Positions 55,158 through 64,000 of a DNA stretch of 64,000 bases are shown piece by piece. The stretch covers positions 310,001 through 374,000 of the forward strand of contig JABYQU010000009.1 in assembly GCA_022264855.1 (NCBI GenBank), given 5' to 3'. The notes beneath the pieces were generated by a model that worked only from the letters and a program-made list of their open reading frames with translations, was not told the origin of the DNA and made no database searches. The stretch is from Lenzites betulinus (taxonomy: Eukaryota; Basidiomycota; Agaricomycetes; Polyporales; Polyporaceae). The translations under genes were made by a program, and so were the position numbers. The stretch's first letter is position 1. Each line of letters begins with the position of its first letter.

Positions 55158-55540
55158 CTACGACGACCCCTCGAAGTCGCGGGCGTGGCGACGGCTGACG
55201 TCGGGCACGTCCGTCGGGACAGGCGAGAACACCGTGTTCGTCTGCGTCTGCGTCCAGGTGATCGGGAACGTCGTCATGTAGAGGTACGGCGGGACGTTCG
55301 TGGTGTGCTGCTCGATGCGCGTGCCCGTGAACGTGTGTGTCTCGACGACGGTCGCGGTGGGCTTCCAGCTGGTCGAGAGGTGCTGTATACCCGAGCAAGT
55401 CAGCGCAAGCCCTTGAGGACGACGGGGTTACAGCTACGTACGTCAGGATCCGGCCGCTTGGCGTCCGTTACGGCGTCAGCGCGCACGACCGCGAGGAAAG
55501 CGAGGCCGACGACAGCGAGGAGAGCGGTGAAGTTCTGCAT
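55158..55540 (-). CDS. Small secreted protein, Thr-rich
   Basis: Two exons: 55442-55540 and 55158-55382; 107 aa. Signal peptide MQNFTALLAVVGLAFLAVV, cut near VRADA. The mature part, about 85 residues, is Thr-rich with no cysteines: KPTATVVETHTFTGTRI, then VPPYLYMTTFPITWTQTQT, and it ends RRHARDFEGSS. Repeated TxT and aromatic-proline pairs suggest an extended, possibly O-glycosylated wall protein. A 59 nt intron with GTACGT donor joins PDPD to HLST. No family is recognised. Small secreted proteins of this size may be wall components or effectors; nothing here decides. Confidence 0.65.
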
Positions 55541-57054
55541 GGCGCTAGGGAGGTCGTAGGAGATTCGTATCGGAGCGGCGAGTGTCAGGGCGCACACAAC
55601 TCCTCCTCAGCGGAATGCACGGAGGCTTTATACGGCGTCCCAAAGTCGGTGCTGCTCGGAGCACGCCATGCGGCGACCACTCCGCTGGTATCAGCCCCAC
55701 CGCGGGCTCCGCCGAACAGCATGCTGGTGGTCCACACTAGCCCTCAGCGGAGACGCATGATGTGCGCATGATGTCTTGAGCCCGGGGCGAGGTAACGTAG
55801 AGGCTAGGCTCCGAGCTCTTGGACAACATCGGTCAGCTACGACTGCCTACGACACATCGTCGGGAGTCATGCATTACCACTCACGTACCTTGAACCATTG
55901 TGCAGCCTTGGCTTCGAGGTAGCAGGTCGTTCAGACTATACTATTGATCCGCGCGGTCTTAGTCGGACGTGCATCGGTCGTATGGAAGTCCCAGCATGTC
56001 CGCCTCGTGTGTATCAACCTACCGTATGGCCTGTCTATCAAACCTTGCGGTTCACACTGGCGGTGTCTGGTACCCACCGTCTCTCGTAGTGCATACTCGC
56101 AGAATTCGCGCACGAAGAGCCGCATGACATCAGCCGCTAGAATTCCTGGGCGTCCGACCGCACGGCTAGCACGCGGCACCACGCACTCGGACGTCGCCTG
56201 GACAGCAGCATAGCCCGGATGCGATTCGCGGGTTATGCCCTCGTTCGAGGTGATGGTTCTCAGCGAGAGGCGCACCTAGGCTCACGGGGCAAGAACAGGC
56301 ATGAACGCGAACACGGACGGAGGAATCTGATCGTCGTCTGCGGGGAACGCAACGGGCCACGGATCAGCCCAAGTCTGCAGGCAGTGCAGCAGCGGTCCAT
56401 CCTTGCCACGATCATTTACGAAACTGGCTAGTACAACGCCCGCAGGTCGGCATCCTGAACTGAGACAAAAACAAGCACCACATCCGGGCAAGCGCAGTTC
56501 AGCAGGATACACTGACATATACATCCGGTAGCCTGACTACTTTCCGTTGCTTGACGCGTACGTATATGACGCAACTGCGGATGTCCTGTGCCCTCTACTG
56601 GAAGCGTGTTCCGAGAGGCGGACGAGCTGCGTACCACCGAATGTCGGTGTACGTCATGAGTACTGAGTGCGCAGTACGTAGCCTAGTGTCACGAGTGCCA
56701 AACATAAGGTCATATATAATCGCACGGAACATTCACGGTGATGCAAAGTCTACACTATAGCGTGTTTCGGTCCGATTCACAAAAGGAAGTGCTCACCGTG
56801 GCTACAGTGTTCGGCCGCCATGTAGAAGACAATTCGGCAAAGTATGCTCGGTTCGCCGCTGGAAATGGCTGGCAACGTCCACAGCTCTGAATATGTTCGA
56901 CAGCGTGAGACAGCAGGATATATACATTACAACACAGTCCGACGGTCCAACAAGGCGAATGGCGCACTCCATACAAATAGACGATGTAAACATCATCCAC
57001 AAGCCTACGCGCTAGCCCCCTATGTGGAACTAGGTGAGCGTGCCCGTTATATCA
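55541..57054. other. 1.5 kb intergenic region
   Basis: Upstream of the small secreted-protein gene (minus) and past the THO1 gene (minus). Only short frames, no domain, no repeat noticed. Confidence 0.45.
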
Positions 57055-58067
57055 TCAAGAAGGATAGAAACGCACCACCATAGGAATACCAAAGCGCTCC
57101 GCACGCCTTTTCCGGCGCGCAAGCTCTTCCTCATCCACAGGCTCAGATGGAGGGGCAGGGCGCTTGCGGCCATTGCTGGTACCGGTGCTCTTTGCAGCGT
57201 CCGGAATCGGGTCTTTAATACCAAACCGCGCACGGCGCGCGGCAAGCTTCTCAGCGTCCTGAGATCTGGTGTTAGTGAGGGAAGTGGAGGGACCTTAGCG
57301 AACCATACCTCAGACGAAGGCGCTGCGCCCTTCGCTGCTTTGCCGTTAGCCACGGGTTTAGAGCGCTTTTCCTTGGGCTTCGTAGGTTCGACCACAGGGA
57401 TACCAAAGCGGGCGGCACGAGCTTTACGCCTCTCGGCCTCCTCGTCTTCGGGTGCCTTCGTAGCCTCGCCATCGGAATCCAGCGTAGAACTAGGCGCGGA
57501 ATCGTTTGAGGACTCTAGTGCGGCCTCAGACTGGTTGATGTTGCTGTTAGGCCAGACAGGGAGGGTGTTGTTCTTTGACGTACCTGTTTTGGCGCCGCTT
57601 GTGACACGGGCTTTGCAGCGGCAGGGGGAGCGGTAGCGGCGGGATTTGCGGCCTTTGCTGGGGACGGTGGTGCAGGGGCGCTGTGAGGGGAGACTAAGGT
57701 CAAGTGGAAATGTAGTCACAGAGTGAAACATACGCTGCTGCTGGCTGTGGCTGCGGTGGCGCGCGTGTTCAATGAAAGAACGAATGACCGGGAGATGGTA
57801 CGCACCGCTGGAGGCTTCTCCTGAGCCTTCGGTGCCGGTTTCGCGGCGCCGGAAGAGGTGCCATGTTGCTGGTTGTAGACGTCTACTGCGGCAGGGGAGG
57901 CGAGGATTTTGGCAATGAGGTCGGGCTTGTTCGCCTTGCTGGGGATGGCGACGCTGGCCTTTGTGAGGATGTCCTTGAGGTCGACGACCTTGAGTGCTTT
58001 CCTGCGCAGAGAGGTGAGCACGCGGGCGCGGGAGGAGGCAGCGCGGGACATACAGCTTGGACTCCAT
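57055..58067 (-). CDS. THO1: SAP-domain protein, Tho1/SARNP (Hcc1) homologue
   Basis: Six exons: 58054-58067, 57806-58001, 57734-57750, 57584-57680, 57309-57530, 57055-57258; 249 aa. Tho1/SARNP is a nuclear RNA- and DNA-binding protein of mRNA export linked to the THO/TREX complex and the helicase Sub2. The SAP helix-extended loop-helix is LKALKVVDLKDILTKA with ANKPDLIAKIL (residues 4-45). An Ala/Pro linker follows, then three RNA-binding RFG boxes typical of SARNP: RAARFGIPVVEP, RRARFGIKDP and RRAERFGIPMV. Exon 1 holds 14 nt (MESKL) and exon 3 only 17 nt. The end is uncertain: the frame may stop at RFYPS or use a GTGCGT donor after PMV. It shares a 155 bp promoter with HAP2. Confidence 0.87.
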
Positions 58068-58222
58068 GGCGGTAGCGGAGGAGGTGTGGCAGGCCCGAAA
58101 AGGAAGGGGCGCGGGCGTGACCAATCGGGAAGGGGCAGGGGCCGGGATCTTACTGGGCGAGGGGCTGTTGCAGCTGGTTGGCTGCCGCATCCTCCTCCAA
58201 TCATATACTCATTCCAATAATC
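58068..58222. promoter_or_regulatory. 155 bp bidirectional promoter with three CCAAT boxes
   Basis: Lies between the ATGs of THO1 (minus) and HAP2 (plus). CCAAT occurs at 58121-58125, 58197-58201 and 58214-58218, all in the plus direction, toward HAP2. CCAAT is the target of the HAP2/3/5 (NF-Y) complex whose DNA-contacting subunit is encoded just downstream. Confidence 0.6.
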
Positions 58223-60018
58223 ATGGACCCCGTCAATCACCTCTTCAATTCAAACCCTTATCACGACTACCGTATGTTTTTCTCGCTCTCTGCCCGCCCG
58301 TGACGCCAACACCCCTCCAGAAAACAACCCGCTCTACAACATCTACGCCCAGCAGCAGCACCACCCCCCGCCCCAGCACCAGCAGCATCCCCAGCACCCC
58401 CACCAGCACCCCCACCAGTTCCAGCATCCACATGCACACCAGCACCCCCATCAGCACCCCCACCCCCACCAGCAACAGCACCAGCAACATCAACACCCGC
58501 TCGCCCACCAGCATCCACATGCCTCGCGCCATCCCTCTCCGGGCCCCTCGCCTGCCACTACACCCATCCCGCACTCCCCCCACCTCTTCCTGCAGCACCA
58601 TCTCCCCCAATCTGAGCCACAGGCCCCGCCGCCCCCTCAGCAGCTGCAGCAACAGCCGCGCGAGCCGGAGCCCCCCGTAGATCAGATCCAGGATGACGCC
58701 CCGATGGACGAGGAGCCGCTCTACGTGAACGCCAAGCAGTACTACCGCATCCTTAAGCGACGCGTCGCCCGAGCACGTCTTGAGGAACTTCACCGGCTTT
58801 CAAAGCAGCGAAAGGTGCGTGGAGGGTCATAAATATCGTCACCTGCGTTCTCCTGTCCACATGTTCATGCTCGTCTGCTCTCTCTAGCCCTATCTGCATG
58901 AATCCAGGCACAAACACGCTATGCGCCGCCCCCGTGGCCCTGGCGGTCGCTTCCTCACTGCAGAGGAGATCGCCGCCCAAAAAGCAAATCAAGAAGCGGA
59001 GGCAGGCCCGTCCGGCAACGCCTCTGCCGATGGGGAAGGCGAAGACGATGCAGACGCAATCGTCGACTCTCCAAAAGATCTGCAAATGACCGTCGATTCT
59101 CCGCGCGATGTCGACACTCCTCCCGCTCTTCCATTGCAGCCTCAGCAGTCCGATAAGCAGCGTGAGATCCGCCTCCCTGTCGCAGCAGCAGGGCAGCCCT
59201 TGTTGCAGCCCCGCCCTCAGCCTGCTTCATCCTTGGCCCCACTCCCGCAACCACTGCAGCCCATAGTGACGCAGCAGCAGCAGCAGCCCCAACAGCAGTC
59301 ACAGCCGCAGCAGCAGCAACGAGTCCAGGCTCAGGCGCAGGCTAGACCCCAGCCTTCGCCGATCCCTCAGCTGCAGCATTCCCCTCAGGTTCCTACTATT
59401 CAGTCGCCGCACCCTCCGCAACCTGCACCGTCTCCGTACCTCGCTCTGGGACACAGCGCTTCTCCCGTTAACCTCATGAACGTCGGCTTCCAGCCGTCTC
59501 TCGGGCCTACCTCGCCGCACTCCGCAACCGCACTTCCTGACCCTCTCAACCCCTTCGATCACGTGCCTACTCATGACGCGCGACCCCAGGGCTCTGGAGC
59601 TCACGAAAGCGGTCGCCATTATCCCCAGGGAGTTCCGTCAGGCCGTCCGAACCAAGCGCCTCATACGCACGTCCACGGTGGACAACCCGGTCGCGCGGCA
59701 CACGCGCACGTCCACGCCGGCCAACCTGGCCAGGCGGCGGGTTCGCAGCAACAGCAACACCAGCCGCAAGCCCCACCGCCGTCTATCGCCCTCCGCGCGC
59801 CATATCATGCGCCCCCGATCCAAATGCACCACGTCCCTCATCCGCATGCGCACGCGCGTCACCATGTCTCGCTGATGAACCGGACGGAGCGGCTGTATGG
59901 GGCTGCCCCGCCGACCGACCACGCCGTCATGAACATATCTGCGGAAGGCATCAAGGGCGACATGCAGCGCCGCGGTAGCGACATCATGCACTTCCCCCCT
60001 GCCGCCAACCAAAAGTAG
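58223..60018 (+). CDS. HAP2: CCAAT-binding factor subunit HAP2 (NF-YA)
   Basis: Three exons: 58223-58271, 58321-58814, 58888-60018; 557 aa. The conserved NF-YA core spans about residues 147-203: EEPLYVNAKQYYRILKRR, the subunit-contact helix ARARLEELHRL, the linker SKQRKPYLHESRHKHAM, and the CCAAT-contacting RRPRGPGGRF. Both invariant histidines are there. An intron splits linker from DNA contact. It binds DNA with the histone-fold pair HAP3/HAP5. Before the core lies a His/Gln/Pro tract of more than 60 residues (about 58348-58530), and the C-terminal 350 residues are Gln/Pro-rich with HAHVHAGQPG repeats, as in activation domains. The protein is longer than yeast Hap2 (265 aa), as common in basidiomycetes. 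Confidence 0.93.
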
Positions 60019-60555
60019 GCGTGCATGTATGCCGTGTGTACGACGTGAGTACATATGTACATGCTTATTTGCCTGGCTCCCCCATGCCTCTCTTCTCGGG
60101 TTCTGGTTTGGTTGACGACCCTGGTCCCGGTCCGCCTCCTCTCGCCATTGACTTATTCTTTTAATCGCGTTATTAGCTCTCGCGCCGCTTCTCGAATCTC
60201 GCCCCGTTGTCCCATGTCCCTTAGATTCTTGGTTACATAACGCACCACCCCGGCCGTGCATTATCGCGTCTCCCCGTCGTCTGTCTGAAGGAAATGGTTG
60301 AATCGTCCCCATATAGAATCGGCACAACATACGTACCGCGTACGAAGCTGCGATCCCAGGCCCCTGTATGTACATAAACACCACCATAACCACAACGCGC
60401 TGTGATTCGTCAACCGAGCACGGCCAATTGATGTGCAGGAACACCGCACGCACCACTCACGCGTCTTCCCGTCCGACTAAAAACTACGTAAGTTCAAAAT
60501 ACACTAGCACTGTTACTGTATGCGTATGGGCTACCACAAGTACATGATTGGCTGG
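60019..60555. other. Convergent 3' flanks
   Basis: Between HAP2 (plus) and the acidic-protein gene (minus). Nothing recognised. Confidence 0.5.
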
Positions 60556-61596
60556 TCAAAGCATCTCGATGTCCATTGGCTCGTCGTCTACAGCCGAATC
60601 TACCACTACCGGCGCGTACCCAATCTCGTCCTGGTCGTCCACCGGCATCTCCGCATCCTCCGCTGCGAACGTCCCAGGGCCCCGCTGATCCCCCTCCGGG
60701 ACCTCCTCTATCCGCGGCCCATCGTCCTCGTCCGCGCCCACCCGACCCGCGAACGGGAGCGGGCGGTACAACACGAGCGCGTTGCTGGGCCCCGGCTCCG
60801 GCGCGAGCAGGACCTGACCGTGTAGCGCAGCCGGTGTCTTCAGACGACCGAGCAGCGCGGACGAGATGGAGAACTGGTGCGTGTCCGCGTCCGCGTTCGC
60901 GTCGTCCTCGTCTTCCGCCTCCGAGTCCTCGAGGTCCGTGATCACGATCCCTGTGTCATCTGCGTCAGCCACGGTCGGACGGGGCGGCCACAGCGCGCGC
61001 GCAGGACGGGACGCCGACGCGGAGGACGCAGGGGGAGCGGACGTACGGTCTTTCTCGATCTCGTACCACGACGGCACCTTCATCGACACGTCCGGCACGT
61101 CCGGGTCGGCGGCGGGCGCGGGCGCCGCGGGGGACGTGGGCTCTTCGACGGACCCGGGGAGGATGACGGGCGCTTGGAGCGCCGCGGGTGTGGGGAGCAG
61201 GTTGGTGACTTGGGGCTCGTCAGCCCATAATGGCGATGTGGATTGTGCGACGGTTGTTGGAGTGTCAGGGAAGAGGATGGTGGGTGAGGGGGCGTGAAGT
61301 GATTGTGGGGGTAGTGGTGGCGGCGGGAACTGGAGGGGGGACGCGGCGTGCGCTGGTGGTGGCGGTATGGCCCGGCCAAGGAGAGTCAGCTGCGACATAC
61401 CGCTTTCGAGAACGTCGCACCTGCGCCGTTTGGGGCTCGGGGCGGGGGAGAGCGAGCGTCGTGGCGCGTAGGCCGCGCCGCGGATGGGGAAGCCGGGCGC
61501 GTCCTCTTCATCGCTACTGACGTCTTTGCGTTTTAGAGAGGGCATCTTGAACCACGGGTGTAGATCGTAGGGGTTTGCCCAAGCTGCAGAGGCCAT
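60556..61596 (-). CDS. Uncharacterised acidic Pro-rich protein
   Basis: Single open frame of 346 codons from ATG 61596 (a later ATG, MPSLKRKDV, is also possible). It begins SLKRKDVSSDEEDAPGF, with KRRRCDVLE as a likely nuclear signal, then a Pro-rich middle (FPPPPLPPQSLHAPSP). Conserved-looking islands follow: VPSWYEIEKDR, GIVITDLEDSEAEDEDD, and FSISSALLGRLKTPAAL before NALVLYRPLPF. The end is acidic (DDEPMDIEML). No known domain is seen. The alternation of charged islands and disorder, and strong codon bias, support coding; probably a nuclear regulator, but function is unknown. Confidence 0.72.
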   Translation of the reverse strand: MASAAWANPYDLHPWFKMPSLKRKDVSSDEEDAPGFPIRGAAYAPRRSLSPAPSPKRRRCDVLESGMSQLTLLGRAIPPPPAHAASPLQFPPPPLPPQSLHAPSPTILFPDTPTTVAQSTSPLWADEPQVTNLLPTPAALQAPVILPGSVEEPTSPAAPAPAADPDVPDVSMKVPSWYEIEKDRTSAPPASSASASRPARALWPPRPTVADADDTGIVITDLEDSEAEDEDDANADADTHQFSISSALLGRLKTPAALHGQVLLAPEPGPSNALVLYRPLPFAGRVGADEDDGPRIEEVPEGDQRGPGTFAAEDAEMPVDDQDEIGYAPVVVDSAVDDEPMDIEML

Positions 61597-61921
61597 TATA
61601 TGCGCGAGCAGGGGAGTAGACTGGTACGAGACGGTGAGAGCAGAGAGCAGAGCGTTCATATACCCGTGATCACGTCTGAGTTCTGGCAAGCGCTCAAACT
61701 ATCCGAGAACGTTCTAGCGCTTCTGTGCCATTTTGAGCGATCTTTACTTCCGCGAATCGACTTCATTATCTTAGCGCATCGTGCAGGATATACTGGTACA
61801 GGCGAAAGCAGAGACAGCATGTCATGTGTGGTTGGTATTATTGCATAGAGAGATACATCACATAGTGCACATAATACCGCCGCCGATGAAAAATGTGAGA
61901 AGCAGGGACGAGAGAAAACGT
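61597..61921. other. Intergenic
   Basis: Upstream of the acidic-protein gene and past the RPS18 stop. No motif noticed. Confidence 0.5.
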
Positions 61922-62560
61922 CTAGCCGCGCTTCTTCGACACACCGACGGTCTTGCCCCGACGACCTGTACAATCGGTCATTATCTGCGTGCAGCCCTGT
62001 GCATGGCTGGCACCTACCAGTGGTCTTCGTGTGCTGGCCCCTAACACGGAGGCCCCAGAAGTGCCGGAGACCACGGTGCGCACGGATCTTCTTCAGCCTC
62101 TCAAGATCGTCACGGAGCTTGGAGTCGACACCGTTCGACAGGATCTGCAGGGTCTTGCCGTCCACGATGTCCCGCTGCCTGTTCAGGAACCACGTAGGGA
62201 TCTTGAACTGCGTGGGGTTTTGGATGATGGTGACGAGACGCTCAAGCTCATCCGAGTTAAGCTCGCCAGCGCTGTGCAAGCATACCCGCCGTCAGGACCG
62301 CGAAACCGGTGGTATGACATAGTACATACCGCTTGTTCAGGTCGACATCGGCCTTTTTGCAGACAAGGTTGGCGTAACGACGGCCGACACCCTTGATCTC
62401 GGTCAAGGCGTACATGATCTTGCGCTTGCCATCAACGTTGGTGTTGAGGAGACGCAAGATGTGCTGAATTTGCGATATAAGTTTCCCGCTCAGACGTCTC
62501 CTCCTGGTTCTTCAAACGCACCTGGAATTGGATGTGGGCCTCAGGCACGACGAGAGACAT
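61922..62560 (-). CDS. RPS18: 40S ribosomal protein S18 (uS13)
   Basis: Four exons: 62522-62560, 62330-62463, 62018-62271, 61922-61965; 156 aa, the usual length. The sequence is highly conserved: [41 protein letters not shown] (read as two pieces), [37 protein letters not shown] and [20 protein letters not shown]. It sits in the head of the small subunit and contacts the P-site tRNA and 60S bridge. The first exon encodes only [13 protein letters not shown]. Introns early in the gene are typical of fungal ribosomal protein genes. Confidence 0.97.
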
Positions 62561-64000
62561 GATGGGCGGGCGGGTGATAACCTGGGAGCAAGAGCAGAAT
62601 GGGTCAGTCAAAATTGTACTTACTGAGCTGCATCCAAAGTTCCGAAGTCCAATCCAGCCCTGTAACCCCGTTCTTTCTCTCCCATCTTAACTCCACGCAT
62701 TCTCCACGGCTCGTAGGACACTCTGGCAGCGATTCGAGGAGCATAAGGGTACTCACCGATAATCTTGACGGCCTGTGTTGTGTGCAGCGGTAGCGAGAGG
62801 CCAGTACACACGTCTGCGCCGGGCGGCAGGCAGACGCCGGGACCGTTGCCATATTCGGACTTCCTCGTCCATGAGCGCTTAAACCCTTCGTTCTGTTACA
62901 CTTCTGCTACTTGCTCTGAAGTTGCTCATAGGCGGACCACCAAAACGACACCGCAAAACAGCGGAATACGCATCCGATCTTATATATACCACAGCTCTTT
63001 GCTCCGATGTAGGGCCAGAAATGTGAATTAGCATCTAAGTACGTTCGTCGAGATCACAACATCCTAGTAACACGCATAGTAGTGTCTTTTGCCTTCAAAC
63101 GTTTTGGCCGCCATCTGAAGTACGTCTTGCTCTAAATATCCTCATATCGTGTGGCCATTTTGACATGTGCATGGCTCCGTCAGCGCCTCGTGACAGTCAT
63201 GCTTGCACTTGTACCAATACCCTGGAGTCAGCCGTTCATCTTGGGGCGCATGGACGCTCAGCGCTCCTGAGGTAGTATGACTATGCGTTTCACTGTCAGT
63301 ATGATCATTTCAGTGACAGACGTCTGCGCAAGTCTTATTGTATTGCCATGGTACATGCTACCGCTTTCCGCCGAGGACTCGATATGATCTGCGGTCAACA
63401 CATCAACGTGCTCTAAGACTATAGTGTATCGGATGCTCAGATCAAGTTAGAGCAGGACTCGAAGCTTTTGAAATCCAACCCGCAGCGGTGACCCACCGAT
63501 GCACATCTCAAATGACCGTCGGCTTTCCAATTGCTTGATGGTAAGGGTAAGTCCGAGTCGTCTCAATACCCCGGCCATACTCGTCTCCCTTAATTCTCCA
63601 GATGCTGTTTTCACTGGCGGTTATTGAAGCATAATCCTTGAAAACCCGTGCGCATATTTGATGACCCATACCTTAGAAAGACCAGGACTTAAATCAATCG
63701 TCCAGGCATAACCGGTGTGTGGATGTTCTCCGGCACCATTTCGTACGGCTGACCAAGTCAACATGACTTCAGACATTCGAATATAGGTGCACTCCAAACG
63801 GCGGCATCGTTATGCCCCTCGAACTGTTCATTGTTTTAAGAGTGTAAATCAATGCAGTTGGGGTTCATGTATCACGCATACAACCTCACTGGACTCCTGC
63901 GATGCATTCAGGCGCAGCATGCTATGCCTCGGATCCATCCCAAAAGTGCTGGCTAGAACCACAGTGATTCCGGGGACAAGAGGCCACCTGGTCCGGCATA
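62561..64000. other. Right-end region without a recognised gene
   Basis: The first 300 bp are the RPS18 upstream region. From about 62900 to 64000 the sequence is AT-richer with frequent stops in all frames and no splice-joined exons that I can see. It could hold a 3' end of a gene outside the window or plain intergenic DNA. Confidence 0.45.

Overview
This window looks like nuclear DNA of a filamentous basidiomycete, most likely an agaricomycete of the polypore type. The signs are GC-rich coding sequence, many 48-70 nt GT-AG introns with CTNAC/CTAAC branch sites, GT(A/G)NGT-type donors, genes packed on both strands, and typical families (BTB proteins, HET-domain protein, intradiol dioxygenase, etherase-like GST, Rax2, AdoMet decarboxylase). 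I see no operons, tRNAs, rRNAs, CRISPR arrays or intact transposons. Gene models below come from reading splice sites by eye and checking that exon phases add up. Exon coordinates are given in each entry.

Layout. 1-9 kb: the 5' part of a RhoGAP gene cut by the left edge, a YPR011C-like mitochondrial carrier, a caprin-like RGG-box protein, and a BTB protein. 9.2-25.6 kb holds cell-cycle, replication and meiosis genes: SPO11 (14 exons, all catalytic residues), a single-pass membrane protein, CDC6, a gamma-tubulin complex component with an apparent one-base frameshift, an alpha/beta-hydrolase, and DBF4. CDC6 and DBF4 both carry clusters of the MCB element ACGCGT just upstream and KEN degron motifs in the protein.

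26-46 kb: a secreted protein, a zinc-cluster protein with two tandem Zn2Cys6 motifs plus an integrase-type H2C2 zinc finger, a PP2C phosphatase, AdoMet decarboxylase, a FAM210-like mitochondrial protein, a small RPEL-repeat protein, a HET-domain protein, a small coiled-coil protein, a mitochondrial protein resembling a complex I subunit, and a divergent pair of intradiol dioxygenase and GST.

47-62.6 kb: Rax2 with a cytoplasmic SH3 domain, the 60S biogenesis factor Rei1, a small secreted protein, a SAP-domain Tho1/SARNP homologue sharing a 155 bp promoter with HAP2 (NF-YA), an uncharacterised acidic protein, and ribosomal protein S18. The last 1.4 kb shows no gene. The most interesting items are the tandem-zinc-cluster/H2C2 fusion with intron positions repeated in each zinc cluster, the coordinated MCB promoters, the Rax2-SH3 architecture, the GCP frameshift, and a set of micro-exons and GC-AG introns.
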